Assembly (NCBI RefSeq): GCF_002954715.1
Contig: NZ_MSCP01000002.1
Span: 1,187,569 to 1,251,568, forward strand
Length of the DNA: 64,000 nucleotides
Origin: Aliivibrio sifiae
GTDB taxonomy: Bacteria; Pseudomonadota; Gammaproteobacteria; Enterobacterales; Vibrionaceae
Direction: 5' to 3'
The notes beneath the pieces were generated by a model. The model had not been told where the DNA came from. It ran no database searches and was given only the letters and a program-made list of their open reading frames with translations. Shown piece after piece: positions 45,967-57,134 of the stretch. Both the position numbers and the translations under genes were made by a program. Position 1 is the first letter of the stretch. Every line of letters begins with the position of its first letter.

Positions 45967-46005
45967 AAAAAATCCCTGAATAACATAATTATTCAGGGAT
46001 TTTTA
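45967..46005. terminator. Bidirectional terminator, YdcF-like gene / glgB
   Basis: A long stem (AAAAATCCCTGAATAA / TTATTCAGGGATTTTT) with a short loop and A/T runs on both sides lies between the convergent gene ends. Confidence 0.92.
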
Positions 46006-46023
46006 TTACGTAAAGCTTAATTA

Positions 46024-48210
46024 TTACTTCAAACGATAAAACATTGTCGACAATGGAGGCAATGTGATTGAAATAGACTGTGGTAAACCTTGAGACTCAA
46101 TAGCTTCTGTTTTCACTTCACTAACAACAGTGTAGTCACTACCACCATAGAAGTTCGCATCACTATTTAGAATCAGTTCGTAATCGCCGGCAATAGGCAT
46201 ACCTAAACGGAAATCTTCTCTTGGAGCTGGTGTGAAGTTACTAATAACTAAAATACGTTCGCCGTTATCACCTAAACGCTCATGAGCTAACACACTCATT
46301 TCAGCTTCGTCGTGCAAACGCCACTCAAAACCCACTGGGCTACAATCATTTTGATACAATGCAGGCTCAGACGTATACATTTTATTCAGGTCTCTCACTA
46401 AAGACTGCATACCTGAATGACGTTCAAATTGCGTTAAGAACCATTGTAATTGACTATCATGATCCCATTCAGCACTTTGAGCAATCTCTGTTCCCATGAA
46501 GTTTAATTTCTTACCAGGTTGCCCATACATGTACCCCATGTACGCACGCATATTGGCTGTTTTCTGCCACTCATCACCCGGCATTTTATCTAAAATAGAT
46601 CCTTTACCATACACTACTTCATCATGAGAAAGTGATAATACATAGTTTTCACTAAATGCGTATACCATTGGGAAAGTGATAGTGTCGTGGTGATAACGTC
46701 TGTGAATTGGATCTTCTTGAATATAGCTAAGGCTATCGTGCATCCAACCCATATTCCATTTAAAGCCAAAGCCTAAACCACCATCAAATGTTGGTGCAGA
46801 AACACCAGGGAATGCGGTTGATTCTTCGGCAATAGTCATTGCATTTGGATAATGAGAATATACTTCTTCATTCATCCATTTTAACAAGGCTATTGCGCCG
46901 TGGTTATGGTTACCACCATCCCAATTAGGAATCCACTCACCATCATCGCGTGAATAATCAAGGTAAAGCATTGACGCAACAGCATCAACACGTAAACCAT
47001 CAATATGGAAATGTTCAAACCAGTACAAAGCATTTGAGACTAAGAACTCACGTACGTGTTGTTGGTCATAATTGTAAATAAAACTCTGCCAATCATTATG
47101 CCAACCACGACGAGGGTCAGGATCATTAAATAATGATGTACCATCAAAGTTCGCTAAACCGTGTGAGTCTGATGGGAAATGTGCAGGAACCCAATCAAGA
47201 ACAATACCTACACCAGCTTGATGACATTGATCAACAAAAAATTTGAAATCATCAGGTGTACCGAAACGACTTGTTGGAGAGAATAAGCCGATTGGTTGAT
47301 AGCCCCATGAGCCATAGAATGGATGCTCTGAAACAGGCATTAATTCGATGTGGGTATAGCCCATGTCAACAATGTAAGGAATTAATTGCTCCGCTAATTC
47401 ACGATATGTTAAGAAATCACCCTGTTCGTTTCGTTTCCATGAACCAGCATGCAACTCGTAAAAAGATAAGGCTTCTTTCTGCTTTTGGGTTACCGAGCGA
47501 GTTTGCCATGTCGTATCTTGCCATTGGTATTCTTTTTGGTCATAAACCACCGAAGAAAAAGAAGGATATTGCTCATTATAGGCACCAAACGGATCCATTT
47601 TATGAGGTAATGCTTCACCATTTGGCCCTTTTAGCTCAAATTTATATTTAGTTCCTGCTTCTTGCTCAGGAATAAATAGTGCCCAAAGTCCATTATCTAT
47701 GCGCTGCATTAAATGACGACGACCATCCCATTGGTTAAAATCACCAATAACACTGACAGAAGAAGCATTAGGAGCAAAGACGACATAACGAACACCTTGG
47801 ACTTCCTTGCCATCTCGCTCCACCGTCATTAAATGCGCGCCTAAATGGTTATACATCTCTTTTGGTGTATGGGCTTGAGCATTAGTTGGCGAAATATTAT
47901 GGTACTGATAAGGGTCATCAATAACTTGTTCTGTACCATTCCAATCAACCACAAGTTGATAATGTGTACTTGTAAGATCAATCGATTGATTTAAAACGAA
48001 GATGCCAGAACAAGAAGGTTCAGGAATGAGAGGATAATCAGAATGAGATTCAAGACGAACGCTTACCGAAGTGGCTCCAGGAAGCCAAACACGTAGTGCA
48101 ATGTCTTTAGATTGATATTGTGGACCTAGAAAAGAAAATGGATCTGAAAATGCAGCCCTTTCGAGCTGCATGTAAATGTCCTTTTCTTTACGTTCAACAA
48201 GTAAGTTCAA
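46024..48210 (-). CDS. glgB: 1,4-alpha-glucan branching enzyme GlgB
   Basis: 728-aa GH13 branching enzyme, the same length as E. coli GlgB. An N1 domain and CBM48 (about residues 115-210; [20 protein letters not shown]) precede the barrel, with [22 protein letters not shown] (nucleophile), AEESTAFPG (acid/base) and [10 protein letters not shown]. The start used is a TTG at 48210 with AGGAG eight bases upstream, giving a family-typical N1 length. An internal ATG at 48171 also has AAGGA at good spacing and would shorten the protein by 13 residues, so a dual start is possible. It begins 14 bp after malQ and is probably the last gene of malPQ-glgB. Confidence 0.95.
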   Translation of the reverse strand: MNLLVERKEKDIYMQLERAAFSDPFSFLGPQYQSKDIALRVWLPGATSVSVRLESHSDYPLIPEPSCSGIFVLNQSIDLTSTHYQLVVDWNGTEQVIDDPYQYHNISPTNAQAHTPKEMYNHLGAHLMTVERDGKEVQGVRYVVFAPNASSVSVIGDFNQWDGRRHLMQRIDNGLWALFIPEQEAGTKYKFELKGPNGEALPHKMDPFGAYNEQYPSFSSVVYDQKEYQWQDTTWQTRSVTQKQKEALSFYELHAGSWKRNEQGDFLTYRELAEQLIPYIVDMGYTHIELMPVSEHPFYGSWGYQPIGLFSPTSRFGTPDDFKFFVDQCHQAGVGIVLDWVPAHFPSDSHGLANFDGTSLFNDPDPRRGWHNDWQSFIYNYDQQHVREFLVSNALYWFEHFHIDGLRVDAVASMLYLDYSRDDGEWIPNWDGGNHNHGAIALLKWMNEEVYSHYPNAMTIAEESTAFPGVSAPTFDGGLGFGFKWNMGWMHDSLSYIQEDPIHRRYHHDTITFPMVYAFSENYVLSLSHDEVVYGKGSILDKMPGDEWQKTANMRAYMGYMYGQPGKKLNFMGTEIAQSAEWDHDSQLQWFLTQFERHSGMQSLVRDLNKMYTSEPALYQNDCSPVGFEWRLHDEAEMSVLAHERLGDNGERILVISNFTPAPREDFRLGMPIAGDYELILNSDANFYGGSDYTVVSEVKTEAIESQGLPQSISITLPPLSTMFYRLK

Positions 48211-48224
48211 CGTAAATACTCCTA

Positions 48225-50402
48225 TTATTTTCGGCTAGCTTGAGCTCGAATGTCAGTTAAACGCTTAGTTAACTCATTTACTTCTTGGCGATTAAATATT
48301 TCATCCAAGGTAATTGATAACTTACGACGCCAGTTTGGATATTCATCAACAGTTCCCGGTATGTTAACTGGTTTATCCATTTCTAGCCAATCTTCAAGCT
48401 GTAAACTGAGAAGCGTGCTCGATCCTGCTGCTAAATGATACTGAAGCGCATCACTTAAATGCCTATCCATAGGAACATAAGACGCATCACGACCAATACC
48501 TTCCGGAAGGTAACCATGAAAGTCAACGCTATTTAGTATCTCTTGCTTTGATTCAGCACGAGTTTTAAATAGCTCTTTCAATTGTTCAGGATCTGGATAA
48601 AGACCAATTTCTTCGCCCATTTTTAAATCATCACAATGCCAAAAGCCACGTAATGTCGGCATATCATGAGTACATAATGCTGACATTGATTGCTCTTGGT
48701 AATGCGTTGGAGAATAGAATCCACCATCTTTTGCTGTTTCGAAGAAGAAAACTTTATAAGAATGAATACCTGCATCCGCTAATAAATCAACAATCTCATC
48801 AGGTACAGTACCGAGATCCTCACCAATAACAGAACATTGATGACGATGGCTCTCTAAAGCAAGGATCGATAACATGTCTTCTACTGGGTAGTACATGTAC
48901 GCGCCTTTAGTTGCATCTTCACCTTTAGGGATCCACCACAAACGTAATAAACCCAATACATGGTCAATACGTAAGGCACCGCATGCTTTCATATTTGCAC
49001 GAAGTAACTCAATGTAAGCATCATAAGCCGTTGATTTTAATGTATGAGGGTTTAATGGTGGTAACCCCCAGTTTTGACCTAGAGGGCCTAAAATATCAGG
49101 TGGCGCACCAATACTAACATCCAAACATAAATTGCCATGATCAGCCCATGTTTCTGACCCTGAATCTGCAACCCCTACCGCTAAATCACGATATAAACCA
49201 ACATTCATACCTTTGTTTTCTGCAAAATGTTGAACGTCATTAATTTGTGTAAATGCAATCCATTGTAAGTACATGTATAAATCAACTTGATCACGGTTAT
49301 CCGTAATAAATTGCTGTACTTGCTTATTATCAAAATGCTGAAGTTCGCTTGGGAATACTGGCCAACCCCAAATGCTTTGGTCTTGTGTGTAAAGCGTATT
49401 ATGTAACGCATCAAAAGCAGCTTGATGAAGTAAGCTTTCTCCGCCCTCTTCTACAAATGCCAAGAATGCATCTGCTCGTGCACTATTTTTGTCAATATGA
49501 CGCGCTTTAAACTCTTCAAAAAGGAAAGGTAATACGCTCATTTTAAGTGATGACACTTCTGTGTAATTCACCCAATGAGATTGACGCGCTTCATTTAATC
49601 GCTGTTGGAATTTAGCGCTACCGACTAATTCTTGAGCTTGGTTACATAATGCAAATTCAGGAACTGAACACACATCAATGTATAAAATATTCAACCAACG
49701 ACGTGATGATGGACTATACGGACTTGCGCCTTCAGGGTTTGCAGGGAACAATGAGTGAATTGGGTTGAGACCCACAAAATCACCACCACGATTCGCAATG
49801 TCACCAACAAGTTGTTTAAGATCGCCGAAATCACCAATACCCCAGTTATGAGACGTTCTTAATGTGTAAAGTTGGACACTTGGGCCCCACATTTTTTTGC
49901 CTTGATTGATCGCGTTTTGCTTAAAACATGCTTTTGGAGTGACAATTAATGTCATTACATACGGTGTTTTACGGCGTTTGCGAATAATCTCTAATGTATG
50001 GTATCCCCAAGGTAATACAGGCAGAGAAAATAATAATACGCCACCATTATCACGGTCATCAGCAACAACTTGAGATTGTAAATATCCCTCAAGGATTTCA
50101 CCTTCTTCTGTCGTTACTTTCCAGCTGAATTCGCTAATACGCGCACTTTTACCTAGGTGCATTTCAACGTGTAAAGGTTCACTGTCTCTAATGACTTTTA
50201 CTGCCGCTAACACTTCTTTCTTCTGCATTTTTTCAGAAGACGTAATCAGTGTTTTATCATTCTTAGTGTCATAACCTAAAGAAGCCAGTAAACGAGTTAA
50301 GGTCTCATCACTGACTTTTGCTTCATCGCCCCAAGCACTTACGTAACTATTTGCTAGCCCAGCCTGCTCTGCGATTTGATGTAGTACATTATTATCTTTC
50401 AT
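48225..50402 (-). CDS. malQ: 4-alpha-glucanotransferase (amylomaltase) MalQ
   Basis: 725-aa GH77 enzyme transferring dextrinyl groups between maltodextrins and releasing glucose. An N-terminal extension of about 150 residues (typical of enterobacterial and Vibrio MalQ) precedes the barrel: [16 protein letters not shown], the nucleophile in [15 protein letters not shown], acid/base in [10 protein letters not shown] and third acidic region [12 protein letters not shown]. It lies 57 bp after malP and 14 bp before glgB, so the operon channels imported maltodextrin to glucose, glucose-1-phosphate and glycogen. ATG start. Confidence 0.95.
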   Translation of the reverse strand: MKDNNVLHQIAEQAGLANSYVSAWGDEAKVSDETLTRLLASLGYDTKNDKTLITSSEKMQKKEVLAAVKVIRDSEPLHVEMHLGKSARISEFSWKVTTEEGEILEGYLQSQVVADDRDNGGVLLFSLPVLPWGYHTLEIIRKRRKTPYVMTLIVTPKACFKQNAINQGKKMWGPSVQLYTLRTSHNWGIGDFGDLKQLVGDIANRGGDFVGLNPIHSLFPANPEGASPYSPSSRRWLNILYIDVCSVPEFALCNQAQELVGSAKFQQRLNEARQSHWVNYTEVSSLKMSVLPFLFEEFKARHIDKNSARADAFLAFVEEGGESLLHQAAFDALHNTLYTQDQSIWGWPVFPSELQHFDNKQVQQFITDNRDQVDLYMYLQWIAFTQINDVQHFAENKGMNVGLYRDLAVGVADSGSETWADHGNLCLDVSIGAPPDILGPLGQNWGLPPLNPHTLKSTAYDAYIELLRANMKACGALRIDHVLGLLRLWWIPKGEDATKGAYMYYPVEDMLSILALESHRHQCSVIGEDLGTVPDEIVDLLADAGIHSYKVFFFETAKDGGFYSPTHYQEQSMSALCTHDMPTLRGFWHCDDLKMGEEIGLYPDPEQLKELFKTRAESKQEILNSVDFHGYLPEGIGRDASYVPMDRHLSDALQYHLAAGSSTLLSLQLEDWLEMDKPVNIPGTVDEYPNWRRKLSITLDEIFNRQEVNELTKRLTDIRAQASRK

Positions 50403-50459
50403 CGCTTTTTCTCCAAGGGCAGCATGATACTGCCCTCATTTATCTACTTCTAAATCAAA

Positions 50460-52913
50460 TTAACGTTTAACCGCTTCTAGTTTCCAAATGTTATTTACAT
50501 AATCACGGATACTACGGTCAGAACTGAATTTACCCACAAGAGCAGTGTTTAAAATAGCCATTTTTGCCCACTGTTTTTGGTTACGATATGCCGCATCAAT
50601 GTCATTTTGAGCACGTACATAATCAGCAAAGTCAGCCAATACTAAATATGGGTCACCACCGTAAAGCAAATTGTCACGTGTTGCAGATAGTAGGCCCACT
50701 TTACCTGGAGTAAACTCATCACCAGCAAGAAGATCTAACGATGCTTGCAATAATGAGTCCGCTTCATAATATTTATACGGATTGTAACCAGATGCTTTAA
50801 GTGCTTCGACTTCATCAACATCTAGACCGAAGATAAAGATATTTTCATCACCAACTTCTTCGCGGATCTCAACGTTTGCTCCATCCATCGTACCGACAGT
50901 CAATGCACCGTTTAGCGCCATTTTCATGTTACCAGTACCAGATGCTTCTTTACCTGCGGTAGAGATTTGCTCAGACACATCCGCTGCTGGGATGATGATT
51001 TCAGCCATACTTACACGGTAATCAGGAATGAAGACAACTTTTAAGAAATCAGACACACGAGGGTCATTGTTTACTTTCTCTGCCACTTTATTAATCGCAA
51101 AGATGATCTCTTTTGCTAGGTGGTAACCCGGCGCGGCTTTTGCGGCAAAGAAAAACACTCGTGGATGCATATCAAAGCTAGGTTCGTTCAAAATACGGTG
51201 GTATAGAGAAAGAATATTTAGCAAATCTAAGTGCTGACGTTTGTATTCATGCAAACGCTTAATCTGAACATCAAAGATTGCATCGGTATTTAATTCAATA
51301 CCCATGTTCTCTTGAACCCAATCAGCTAAACGTTGTTTATTTTGCTTCTTAACCGCCATGAAATCTTTTTGGAATTTTGCGTCATCAGCAAATTTTGCAA
51401 TATCACGCAATTGATCTAAATCTGCTGGCCAGTCATTACCAATTTTAGTTGAAATCAAGTTAGAAAGACCTGGGTTACAGAACTTCAACCAACGACGAGG
51501 CGTTACACCATTCGTTACATTCGTTAATTTACCTGGGAAATATTCATTAAACTCAGGGAATAAATCACGCTTAACTAACTCTGAGTGAAGTGCCGCTACA
51601 CCATTTACCGCGTAAGAAGAAACTACACATAAATTCGCCATACGCACCATACGGTGTGTGCCTTCTTCAATAATAGAAAGCTTACGCAGCTTATCTACAT
51701 CACCAGGCCACTTAAGTTTAACGCCTTCTAAGAATAGGTAGTTAATGTGATAAATGATTTCCATGTGTCTAGGCAGTAAGCGAGAAATTAACGATTCGCT
51801 CCACGTTTCTAATGCTTCAGGAAGTAATGTGTGGTTCGTGTAAGCAAACGTCTTAGAACAAATAGCCCAAGCCGCATCCCACGTTAAATTACGCTCATCC
51901 ACTAAAATACGCATCAACTCAGGAATACCAATCGTTGGGTGTGTATCATTTAATTGGATCGTTTCGTATTTTGGAAGATCTTCAATTTTATGACCTGCCG
52001 CATCATGACGACGTAAAATATCCGCAATAGAACATGCACAATGGAAGTATTGCTGCATTAAACGCAGTGTTTTACCTTTCTCATGGTTATCATTAGGGTA
52101 CAAGACTTTCGTTACGTTACCCGCATCAATCAAAGCGTGTTGCGCTTCGAAATAATCACCATTATTAAAGCTTGCTAGGCTGAACGGTGCTTTTGCACGA
52201 CATTCCCATAAACGTAATGGGTAAACGGTATCACTTTGATAACCTACAATTGGTAAATCCCAAGGCATACCTTCTACTGACATTCCAGGAACCCAACGAC
52301 GCTTCTCTTCACCATCAACAATATGTGTTTCTACATGACCATAGAAACCTGCATTTTGAGCGAAGTCTGGGCGAGCCACTTCCCATGGGTAGCCTTCTAC
52401 ACCACACCATGCATCTGGAGCTTCTTGTTGACGTCCATCTTCAAAAGACTGACGGAATAGACCGTATTCGTAATGAAGACCGTAACCAATAGCTGGGAAC
52501 TCTTGTGCAGCCAAAGAATCCATAAAACAGGCAGCTAAACGACCTAAACCACCATTACCTAATGCTGGATCGCGTTCTTCTTCTAATAAATCAGTCAGAT
52601 TATGTCCTAACTCACCCATTGCATCCGTAATGTCTTCATAAAGACCCATGCTAATTAGGTTGTTACCCGTTAAACGACCAATCAAAAATTCTAACGATAA
52701 GTAGTTTACGCTTCGTGCATTCTTAATTTTCTCATCATTTTCAGTGTTAACAAGATCAAAAGTCGTCAGTTCAGCTAGGGCTTTACCCATTGCTAAGTAC
52801 CATACTTTTGACGCTGCTGTTTTTTCATCAGCACCAAATGTTGTTACTAAATGCTGTTTTACAGAAGCTTGAAATGCCGCTTTATCAAATTTTTTGATGT
52901 TGTTCTTTTTCAT
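50460..52913 (-). CDS. malP: Maltodextrin/glycogen phosphorylase MalP
   Basis: GT35 phosphorylase of 817 aa releasing glucose-1-phosphate from alpha-1,4-glucans. The PLP-binding lysine is in EASGTGNMKMALNGALTVGT, and active-site segments include DPALGNGGLGRLAACFMDSL and IFDVQIKRLHEYKRQ. I chose the ATG at 52913 (MKKNNIKKFDKAAF) because GAGAG lies eight bases upstream; an ATG 24 bases earlier has no ribosome site. First gene of malPQ-glgB, divergent from malT; MalT-like boxes are within 100 bp upstream. One sequence cannot distinguish maltodextrin preference from glycogen preference. Confidence 0.94.
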   Translation of the reverse strand: MKKNNIKKFDKAAFQASVKQHLVTTFGADEKTAASKVWYLAMGKALAELTTFDLVNTENDEKIKNARSVNYLSLEFLIGRLTGNNLISMGLYEDITDAMGELGHNLTDLLEEERDPALGNGGLGRLAACFMDSLAAQEFPAIGYGLHYEYGLFRQSFEDGRQQEAPDAWCGVEGYPWEVARPDFAQNAGFYGHVETHIVDGEEKRRWVPGMSVEGMPWDLPIVGYQSDTVYPLRLWECRAKAPFSLASFNNGDYFEAQHALIDAGNVTKVLYPNDNHEKGKTLRLMQQYFHCACSIADILRRHDAAGHKIEDLPKYETIQLNDTHPTIGIPELMRILVDERNLTWDAAWAICSKTFAYTNHTLLPEALETWSESLISRLLPRHMEIIYHINYLFLEGVKLKWPGDVDKLRKLSIIEEGTHRMVRMANLCVVSSYAVNGVAALHSELVKRDLFPEFNEYFPGKLTNVTNGVTPRRWLKFCNPGLSNLISTKIGNDWPADLDQLRDIAKFADDAKFQKDFMAVKKQNKQRLADWVQENMGIELNTDAIFDVQIKRLHEYKRQHLDLLNILSLYHRILNEPSFDMHPRVFFFAAKAAPGYHLAKEIIFAINKVAEKVNNDPRVSDFLKVVFIPDYRVSMAEIIIPAADVSEQISTAGKEASGTGNMKMALNGALTVGTMDGANVEIREEVGDENIFIFGLDVDEVEALKASGYNPYKYYEADSLLQASLDLLAGDEFTPGKVGLLSATRDNLLYGGDPYLVLADFADYVRAQNDIDAAYRNQKQWAKMAILNTALVGKFSSDRSIRDYVNNIWKLEAVKR

Positions 52914-53309
52914 CTTTTGTCTCTCACGAAAGTTCATAAATCAACTGTGATTAATCCTGCCTGTTTCGTCTAGGGGTCACATCCTCCTTCTTAGGGGGAG
53001 GAGAATAAAAAGAGATAAGGCGTAGCTAAAAGGAGAAAATATAGTGTGATAAGACGCAAGTTTTGTAGGCTTACAGAGAGATTAGACGTGATGATAAACA
53101 CACTTTTACAGCATAAAACACAAAATGATAACAAGATCACATTTTTAAACATTCAGGAAATTACATTCAACACCGTACTAGAAGCTATTGATTTATAAAT
53201 CAAATCACAACTAAAAGAGAACTTAGATCACATTTATAGGGCGTAGAAGAGACATTTCTTCTCATTATTGAGGATAATCTTCTTAGTATTTTTAAGAAGA
53301 ACAATAATT
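52914..53309. other. Divergent intergenic region malP / malT
   Basis: 396 bp. The malP-proximal end carries the MalT-like boxes at 52979-53004; the rest is AT-rich without an open frame. The malT side has AGAAG before the ATG at 53310. I see no clear CRP site, which would be expected for malT in enterics. Confidence 0.5.
52979..53004 (-). promoter_or_regulatory. MalT-like boxes upstream of malP
   Basis: On the plus strand GGGGAGGAGA at 52995-53004 matches GGGGA(T/G)GAGG at 9 of 10. On the minus strand AAGAAGGAGGATGTG at 52979-52993 shares the core AGAAGGAGGATG with the motif in front of malK. They lie 65-90 bp upstream of the malP ATG, suitable for MalT activation of malPQ-glgB. Confidence 0.65.
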
Positions 53310-56015
53310 ATGTTAATACCATCGAAATTACATTTTCCAAGGCGCTTACATAACGCAATTATCAGACAGAGAGTATTAGACACTCTATCTGATGCAATGC
53401 ATTACAAGCTTGTTTTGTTTCGATCTCCCGCTGGCTACGGTAAAACAACAATGGCTGCGCAGTGGCTATCAAATAAAGAAGCCACTGGTTGGTATAGTCT
53501 TGATGACGGCGATAATGATGAATTCAAATTCGCAAAGTACTTTATTCAAACCATCAGCAATGCCACTGAATTAGAACTCCAACACTCTAAAGCATTAACT
53601 GAAAAACGGCAGTTCGCTTCTTTATCCAGTTTATTTTCTCAGGTCTTTACTGAGCTTATTCCATTCGAAGGTGAAGCTTACTTTGTGCTTGATGACTATC
53701 ACCTAATCACGAATGAAGCGATTCATTTAGGCTTGAAATTTTTCCTTAAACATCTGCCTGATAATCTCACCCTTGTTATTACCAGTCGCTCTCAACCCCC
53801 TCTTAACACGGCAAACCTACGTGTTCGAGATTTATTAATTGAAATAGACAACCAAAGCTTAGCTTTTGATCAATCAGAAACGTCTCTATTCTTTAATCAA
53901 CGTCTTAATGACGATATCGACCAAGAAGCGATTACCCACGTTCGAGAGCACGTCGAGGGATGGCCTTCGGCTTTACAATTAATCGCCTTACACAGCATTC
54001 AAAATAATCAGTCTTTAAGTAATTCAGCTCAAGCAATGGAGCAACTTAATCATGCTCATTTATGGGATTATCTTGCAGAAGAAGTCTTTGACCATTTAGA
54101 TAAAGAAACACAACAATTCTTAATGCGCTGTGCCGTATTTGAACATTTTAGTACTCAGCTATTAACAAGTGTGACGGGACGAAACGATGCCCAACTATTA
54201 ATTGAAAACTTAAACCGTTTTGGTTTATTTATTAATAGTGATGGTGAAAAAGGTGACTGGTATAAATTCCATAATTTATTTGCTGAATTTTTAACACATC
54301 AACGCCAAAATCATCTTGCGCATGAAGAAACCCATCTACAACAAAAAGCGGCTCATGCATGGTTATCTAATAACAATATTTATCAGGCACTTCGTCATGC
54401 TAAAAATGCGCACGATGATGTTTTAGTCGCAGAAATATTAACTCAACACGGATGGTATTTATTTAATAATGGCGAACTTACGTTACTCGAATCTACGATT
54501 AAAGGACTTGAACCCGAAGTATTATTCACCTCCCCACGTCTGGTGATTATTCGTGCGTGGTTAGCACAGAGTCAGCACAACTATTTACAAGTGGATGATC
54601 TGATCTCTGAAGGTCAGCGAGAAATGTCTGAACGAAACATTACGTTAGACAGGCACATGCAAGGTGAGCTTGATGCCCTACGCGCTCAAGTTGCTATTAA
54701 TAAGAATGAACCTGAAGCTGCTCTCGCCTTTGCAGAAAAAGCCCTTGAAGAGTTGGAAACCAATAAATACCGTAGCCGTATCGTTGCAACATCTGTTATT
54801 GGTGAATATCACCATGTATCAGGTAATCTTGCACAAGCGCTTGCATTGATGCAACAAACTGAAAAAATGGCCATGACTTATGGCATTTATCATCAAGCGT
54901 TATGGGCAATCTTACAACAAAGTGAAATCTTAATGGCGCAAGGTTTTATGCAAGCGGCTTTTGATTTACAAGATAACGGTTTTAAACTAATTAAAGATCA
55001 AGACTTAGGTCAATTGCCACTTCATGAATTCTTATTACGTGCACGAGCTCAAATTTATTGGTTCTGGTTCCGATTTGATGAGGCAGAGCAATACACGTGG
55101 AAAGGCTTAGACGTACTGTCTCCATTTGATGAAACAAAGCACTTACGTGGTTATTCAATGCTGGCACGTCTTGCTGTTGCTCGCGGAGAACTAGATAAAG
55201 CAGAGCGATACCTTGAGAAATGTCAGCAGCTTTTAAGCCAAGCTGATTACCACATCGATTGGAAAGCTAACGCTTCTTCAGCTCAACTGTTCTATTGGCA
55301 ATCAAAAGGAAACACAGAAGCCATTAGTTACTGGTTAGCTCATACTGAAAAGCCAGAAACTCGCTGTAATCACTTTACTCAACTTCAGTGGCGAAATATC
55401 GCAAGGGCGCATTTCCATTTAGGCGATATTGAAAAAGCAATCAACACCTTACAAGCATCACAGATTATTGCTCAACAACATAAACTGATTACTGACATTA
55501 ATCGTAACGCCATTATGGAGTCGGTTCTGTTGTATGAAAACAAACAGATAAATGAATCGATTGAAGCAATACACCTTGCAATTAAACAATCAAATCAAAC
55601 GGGTATTATTGGCAGTTTCTTAATGGCTGGCAGAGACATTTTAAAACCTTTAGCTAAATTACAGCAAAAAGGAAACATCACAGAGCTTGAAAAACATCGA
55701 ATTGAACAGTTGCAAAAAGCATTATCTAATAATGAACGTTCTCGCTCTGCCCATTTTGATGAAGCCTTTATTGAAAAAGTAATTAACACCCCAGAAGTGC
55801 CAGAATTAATCCGCACTAGTCCTCTTACTCATAGGGAGTGGCAAGTGCTCGGCTTAATTTATTCAGGGTTTAGTAATGAGCAAATTGCGGTTGAATTTGA
55901 TGTAGCACCAACAACCATTAAAACTCATATTCGTAATTTATATCAAAAGCTTAACCTACCAAACAGAAAAGCAGCAATTGCAATGGCAGATGAGCTTGTT
56001 AGTATGATGAAATAA
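53310..56015 (+). CDS. malT: Maltose regulon activator MalT
   Basis: 901-aa STAND-class transcription activator, exactly the length of E. coli MalT. The start at ATG 53310 gives MLIPSKLHFPRRLHNAIIRQ like the enteric protein; an upstream TTG is not needed. The NTPase has Walker A SPAGYGKTTMAAQW (about residues 38-51) and YFVLDDYHLI as Walker B. A helical sensor/TPR-like middle domain (about 435-800) binds maltotriose in E. coli. The C-terminal LuxR-type helix-turn-helix is LTHREWQVLGLIYSGFSNEQ followed by PTTIKTHIRNLYQKL. It should activate the malEFG, malK and malPQ promoters in this window. Confidence 0.95.
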   Translation: MLIPSKLHFPRRLHNAIIRQRVLDTLSDAMHYKLVLFRSPAGYGKTTMAAQWLSNKEATGWYSLDDGDNDEFKFAKYFIQTISNATELELQHSKALTEKRQFASLSSLFSQVFTELIPFEGEAYFVLDDYHLITNEAIHLGLKFFLKHLPDNLTLVITSRSQPPLNTANLRVRDLLIEIDNQSLAFDQSETSLFFNQRLNDDIDQEAITHVREHVEGWPSALQLIALHSIQNNQSLSNSAQAMEQLNHAHLWDYLAEEVFDHLDKETQQFLMRCAVFEHFSTQLLTSVTGRNDAQLLIENLNRFGLFINSDGEKGDWYKFHNLFAEFLTHQRQNHLAHEETHLQQKAAHAWLSNNNIYQALRHAKNAHDDVLVAEILTQHGWYLFNNGELTLLESTIKGLEPEVLFTSPRLVIIRAWLAQSQHNYLQVDDLISEGQREMSERNITLDRHMQGELDALRAQVAINKNEPEAALAFAEKALEELETNKYRSRIVATSVIGEYHHVSGNLAQALALMQQTEKMAMTYGIYHQALWAILQQSEILMAQGFMQAAFDLQDNGFKLIKDQDLGQLPLHEFLLRARAQIYWFWFRFDEAEQYTWKGLDVLSPFDETKHLRGYSMLARLAVARGELDKAERYLEKCQQLLSQADYHIDWKANASSAQLFYWQSKGNTEAISYWLAHTEKPETRCNHFTQLQWRNIARAHFHLGDIEKAINTLQASQIIAQQHKLITDINRNAIMESVLLYENKQINESIEAIHLAIKQSNQTGIIGSFLMAGRDILKPLAKLQQKGNITELEKHRIEQLQKALSNNERSRSAHFDEAFIEKVINTPEVPELIRTSPLTHREWQVLGLIYSGFSNEQIAVEFDVAPTTIKTHIRNLYQKLNLPNRKAAIAMADELVSMMK

Positions 56016-56109
56016 TCACTTTTACGACATTCTTTCCACAAAACTTATGTATAATCATAAAATATTTATGCATTGTGCATAAGTTTTTCTTTATCTATAT
56101 AGAGCTAAA

Positions 56110-57030
56110 ATGAACTATTTAACGACATTCTTCAAAGGAATGGCAATGGGCGCAGCTGACGTTGTTCCTGGAGTATCTGGTGGTACGATTGCCTTTATTA
56201 CTGGTATTTACGATACGCTTTTAGAAAGTATCCGCCGTATTAACCCTTCAATTTTAGGATTATGGAAACGCGAAGGATTTAAAGCCGCATTTGCCCATAT
56301 TAATGGCTTTTTCCTTATCTCTCTTTTTGGTGGGATCCTTACTAGTATCTTAACGCTAGCAAAATTCATCACTTGGATGCTTCATACTCACCCAATTCCA
56401 TTATGGTCATTCTTCTTTGGATTGATCATCATTTCAATTATCCATATAGCAAAACAAATTGAAAAATGGTCATTAGATCGTTTTGTTATGCTATTAGCAG
56501 GGGCAGCATTTGCTTATAGCATTACCGTGCTAAACCCAATGACAATGACACCATCAACCTTCACTTATATCCTTGCTGGTTCTATCGCTATTTGTGCGAT
56601 GATTTTACCAGGTATTTCAGGCAGCTTCATCCTTCTGCTTATCGGTATGTACAGCCCAGTTCTTGGTGCCGTAAAATCATTAGATTTAGTAACTATGGGT
56701 TTATTTGCTTCAGGTTGTTTGATTGGTTTATTAAGTTTCTCACATGTACTTTCTTTCTTATTAAGAAAATTTCGTGATATTACGTTAATCTTTTTGACTG
56801 GTTTAATGGCTGGTACATTAGGTAAAATCTGGCCTTGGAAAGAAGTGATTGAATGGCGTATTAACTCAAAAGGTGAGCAAGTGCCGCTTATTGAGCATAA
56901 CTTATCTCCATTCAATTATGAGCAAGTAACACAACAACCTGCATTAATTGGTTTTGCTGTTGCTGGTGTCGTTCTGGGTATCGGCTTAGTGGTTGGCTTA
57001 GAAATGTACGCAAAGAAAAACGAAAAATAA
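56110..57030 (+). CDS. popT: DUF368 undecaprenyl-phosphate translocase (PopT)
   Basis: 306-aa polytopic inner-membrane protein of the DUF368 family. The N-terminal motif GMAMGAADVVPGVSGGTIAF and the mid-protein repeat AICAMILPGISGSFILLLIG are the paired glycine-rich re-entrant motifs that define the family. In V. cholerae and Staphylococcus the family has been shown to recycle undecaprenyl phosphate across the membrane (PopT), supporting cell-envelope synthesis. It follows malT by 94 bp on the same strand with its own terminator; no functional link to maltose genes is evident. Assignment is by family. Confidence 0.85.
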   Translation: MNYLTTFFKGMAMGAADVVPGVSGGTIAFITGIYDTLLESIRRINPSILGLWKREGFKAAFAHINGFFLISLFGGILTSILTLAKFITWMLHTHPIPLWSFFFGLIIISIIHIAKQIEKWSLDRFVMLLAGAAFAYSITVLNPMTMTPSTFTYILAGSIAICAMILPGISGSFILLLIGMYSPVLGAVKSLDLVTMGLFASGCLIGLLSFSHVLSFLLRKFRDITLIFLTGLMAGTLGKIWPWKEVIEWRINSKGEQVPLIEHNLSPFNYEQVTQQPALIGFAVAGVVLGIGLVVGLEMYAKKNEK

Positions 57031-57065
57031 TCTTCTAATTTTCGTATAAAAAACACTATTAATAC

Positions 57066-57117
57066 AAAATGGCAATTAAGAAAAAGGATCATACACCTCA
57101 TCTTAATCGCCATTTTT
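57066..57117. terminator. Bidirectional terminator popT / tetR
   Basis: AAAATGGC-ATTAAG pairs with CTTAAT-GCCATTTT, with one bulged base on each side and a loop of about 21 nt. It has T-runs in both directions and lies between convergent genes. Confidence 0.8.
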
Positions 57118-57134
57118 ATGGAAAAAATTAACTC

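Noticed and set aside
47256-47651. 131-codon plus-strand open frame
   Set aside because: It is entirely antisense to glgB, has no ribosome site or recognisable domain, and mirrors conserved GH13 codons of glgB.
56565-56915. 116-aa minus-strand frame in popT
   Set aside because: Antisense to a well-supported membrane protein and without a ribosome site.
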